A stretch of 64,000 nt of DNA. Origin: Monosiga brevicollis MX1. Lineage: Eukaryota > Opisthokonta > Choanoflagellata > Craspedida > Salpingoecidae. Both the position numbers and the translations under genes were made by a program. Shown here one piece after another: positions 63,366 to 64,000 of this stretch (the first letter of the stretch is position 1; each line of letters begins with the position of its first letter). The stretch spans positions 701,318 through 765,317 of the forward strand of contig NW_001865051.1 in NCBI RefSeq assembly GCF_000002865.3, read 5' to 3'. A model generated the notes under the pieces. That model was not told the origin of the DNA, made no database searches, and worked only from the letters and a program-made list of their open reading frames with translations.

Positions 63366-64000
63366 GACACTGGGAGCAGGATCCTGCGGGGCCTTGCCCC
63401 TTGACAAGGAGAGTCGGGGGAGAGGAGGGCCCTCGTCTTCTGTGGTAGATTGGGTGGTCCGATGCGTGCAAGCGAGGGCCGGGCGGGCCGGCAAGCAAAG
63501 GGGGGGTACGCAGCTGGCACGGTGACACAGAGGTGGCCGTTATCTCTCCTTATCAAAGTGAAGACATCAGCATAGTAGGCTGTTACTTCCTGCCTGGCGT
63601 TGACCAAGCGCTGAAAAGCGAGCTCTGTGTGTGTGTGTGTGTGTCGTGTGTGAGAAAGTGTGTGGACCCGGTGTGCATGCAGGCATGCATGTTCCGAGCC
63701 CTCGAGTCTCGCTGCATACAAGGAGACTTGCGAAGACTCTCGAGGACTGGCGATGTTGCAATCGATCCGTTTCAAAGTGTAGCCAAAAATACAGTTTCTC
63801 GCTAATGACTCAAAACCCATGAGACCCACACTTGAGGTACTGGCGTTGCTCGAGAACATGATGACCTCAGGCTGGACACTGTTGCACAATCAACTCTGCC
63901 TCCAGAAACTGTTTCTTGATTTTTTTTGTTTGTTTGTTTGTTGTTGTTAAGATGATGCAGATGTTTTATTCGAGTGAACTCCGGCGTTTGTTCGTGCGCA
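63366..64000. other. Region upstream of the laminin G gene, right edge
   Basis: Contains a short GT run (about 63626-63644) and, near the edge, TTTG/TTG repeats at 63925-63948. Open frames exist on the minus strand, but none shows a recognisable domain. It may hold the laminin G promoter and the end of a gene beyond the window. Confidence 0.35.

Overview
The window reads as nuclear DNA of a free-living unicellular relative of animals, most likely a choanoflagellate of the Monosiga type. Genes are packed on both strands, carry many short introns (about 50 to 150 bp, nearly all GT-AG), and encode animal-type proteins: NOC3, STIMATE/TMEM110, a plasma-membrane Ca2+ ATPase, ERK7/MAPK15, HSDL2, a fibrillar-collagen C-propeptide domain, laminin G/EGF and Calx-beta secreted proteins. 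The species assignment is inference. No bacterial operon, CRISPR array, rRNA, convincing tRNA or transposon was seen. Gene models were spliced by eye; phases were checked fully for NOC3, STIMATE, the Ca2+ pump and the ribonucleotide reductase.

Layout. 1-3.1 kb (-): EF-hand protein running off the left edge. 4.5-9.2 kb (+): NOC3, tail to tail with a membrane-anchored beta-sandwich protein (-, 9.3-11.7 kb). 12.6-13.5 kb (-): small one-membrane-segment protein. 14.1-15.5 kb (+): STIMATE. 15.9-17.4 kb (+): unknown protein, convergent with an LCAT/PDAT acyltransferase (-, 17.5-21.6 kb). 21.8-24.3 kb (-): secreted Calx-beta protein. 24.9-25.7 kb (-): RanBP2-type zinc-finger protein. 27.2-31.6 kb (+): long coiled-coil protein. 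32.0-32.6 kb (-): acidic octapeptide-repeat protein. 33.4-38.1 kb (-): P2B Ca2+ ATPase. 39.9-41.9 kb (+): B12-dependent ribonucleotide reductase. 42.4-46.2 kb (+): kleisin. 46.2-47.7 kb (-): kynurenine formamidase. 48.3-51.9 kb (+): ERK7/MAPK15. 52.0-54.3 kb (-): HSDL2-like dehydrogenase. 55.4-59.7 kb (+): collagen C-propeptide protein with a coiled-coil stalk. 59.9-63.4 kb (-): laminin G/EGF protein.

The most striking locus is the Ca2+ pump. It starts with a PDZ domain fused directly to a P2B ATPase. Its tail carries two calmodulin-binding-like segments. Its apparent stop codon lies inside a perfect splice donor (GTAAGT); splicing to the next acceptor replaces the end with -RESVV, a class I PDZ ligand. 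The PDZ domain has the class I signature histidine, so one polypeptide appears to carry both a PDZ domain and a matching ligand, and intron retention would remove the ligand.

Other notable points: the collagen-type C-propeptide lacks the two cysteines used for interchain disulfides and has a coiled coil in place of a Gly-X-Y helix; a monomeric adenosylcobalamin-dependent ribonucleotide reductase has a possible mitochondrial presequence; two GC-AG introns are fixed by protein alignment; four gene pairs converge within 4 to 140 bp; and long dinucleotide repeats sit in introns and intergenic spacers. The genes are unrelated in function and do not form a pathway cluster.
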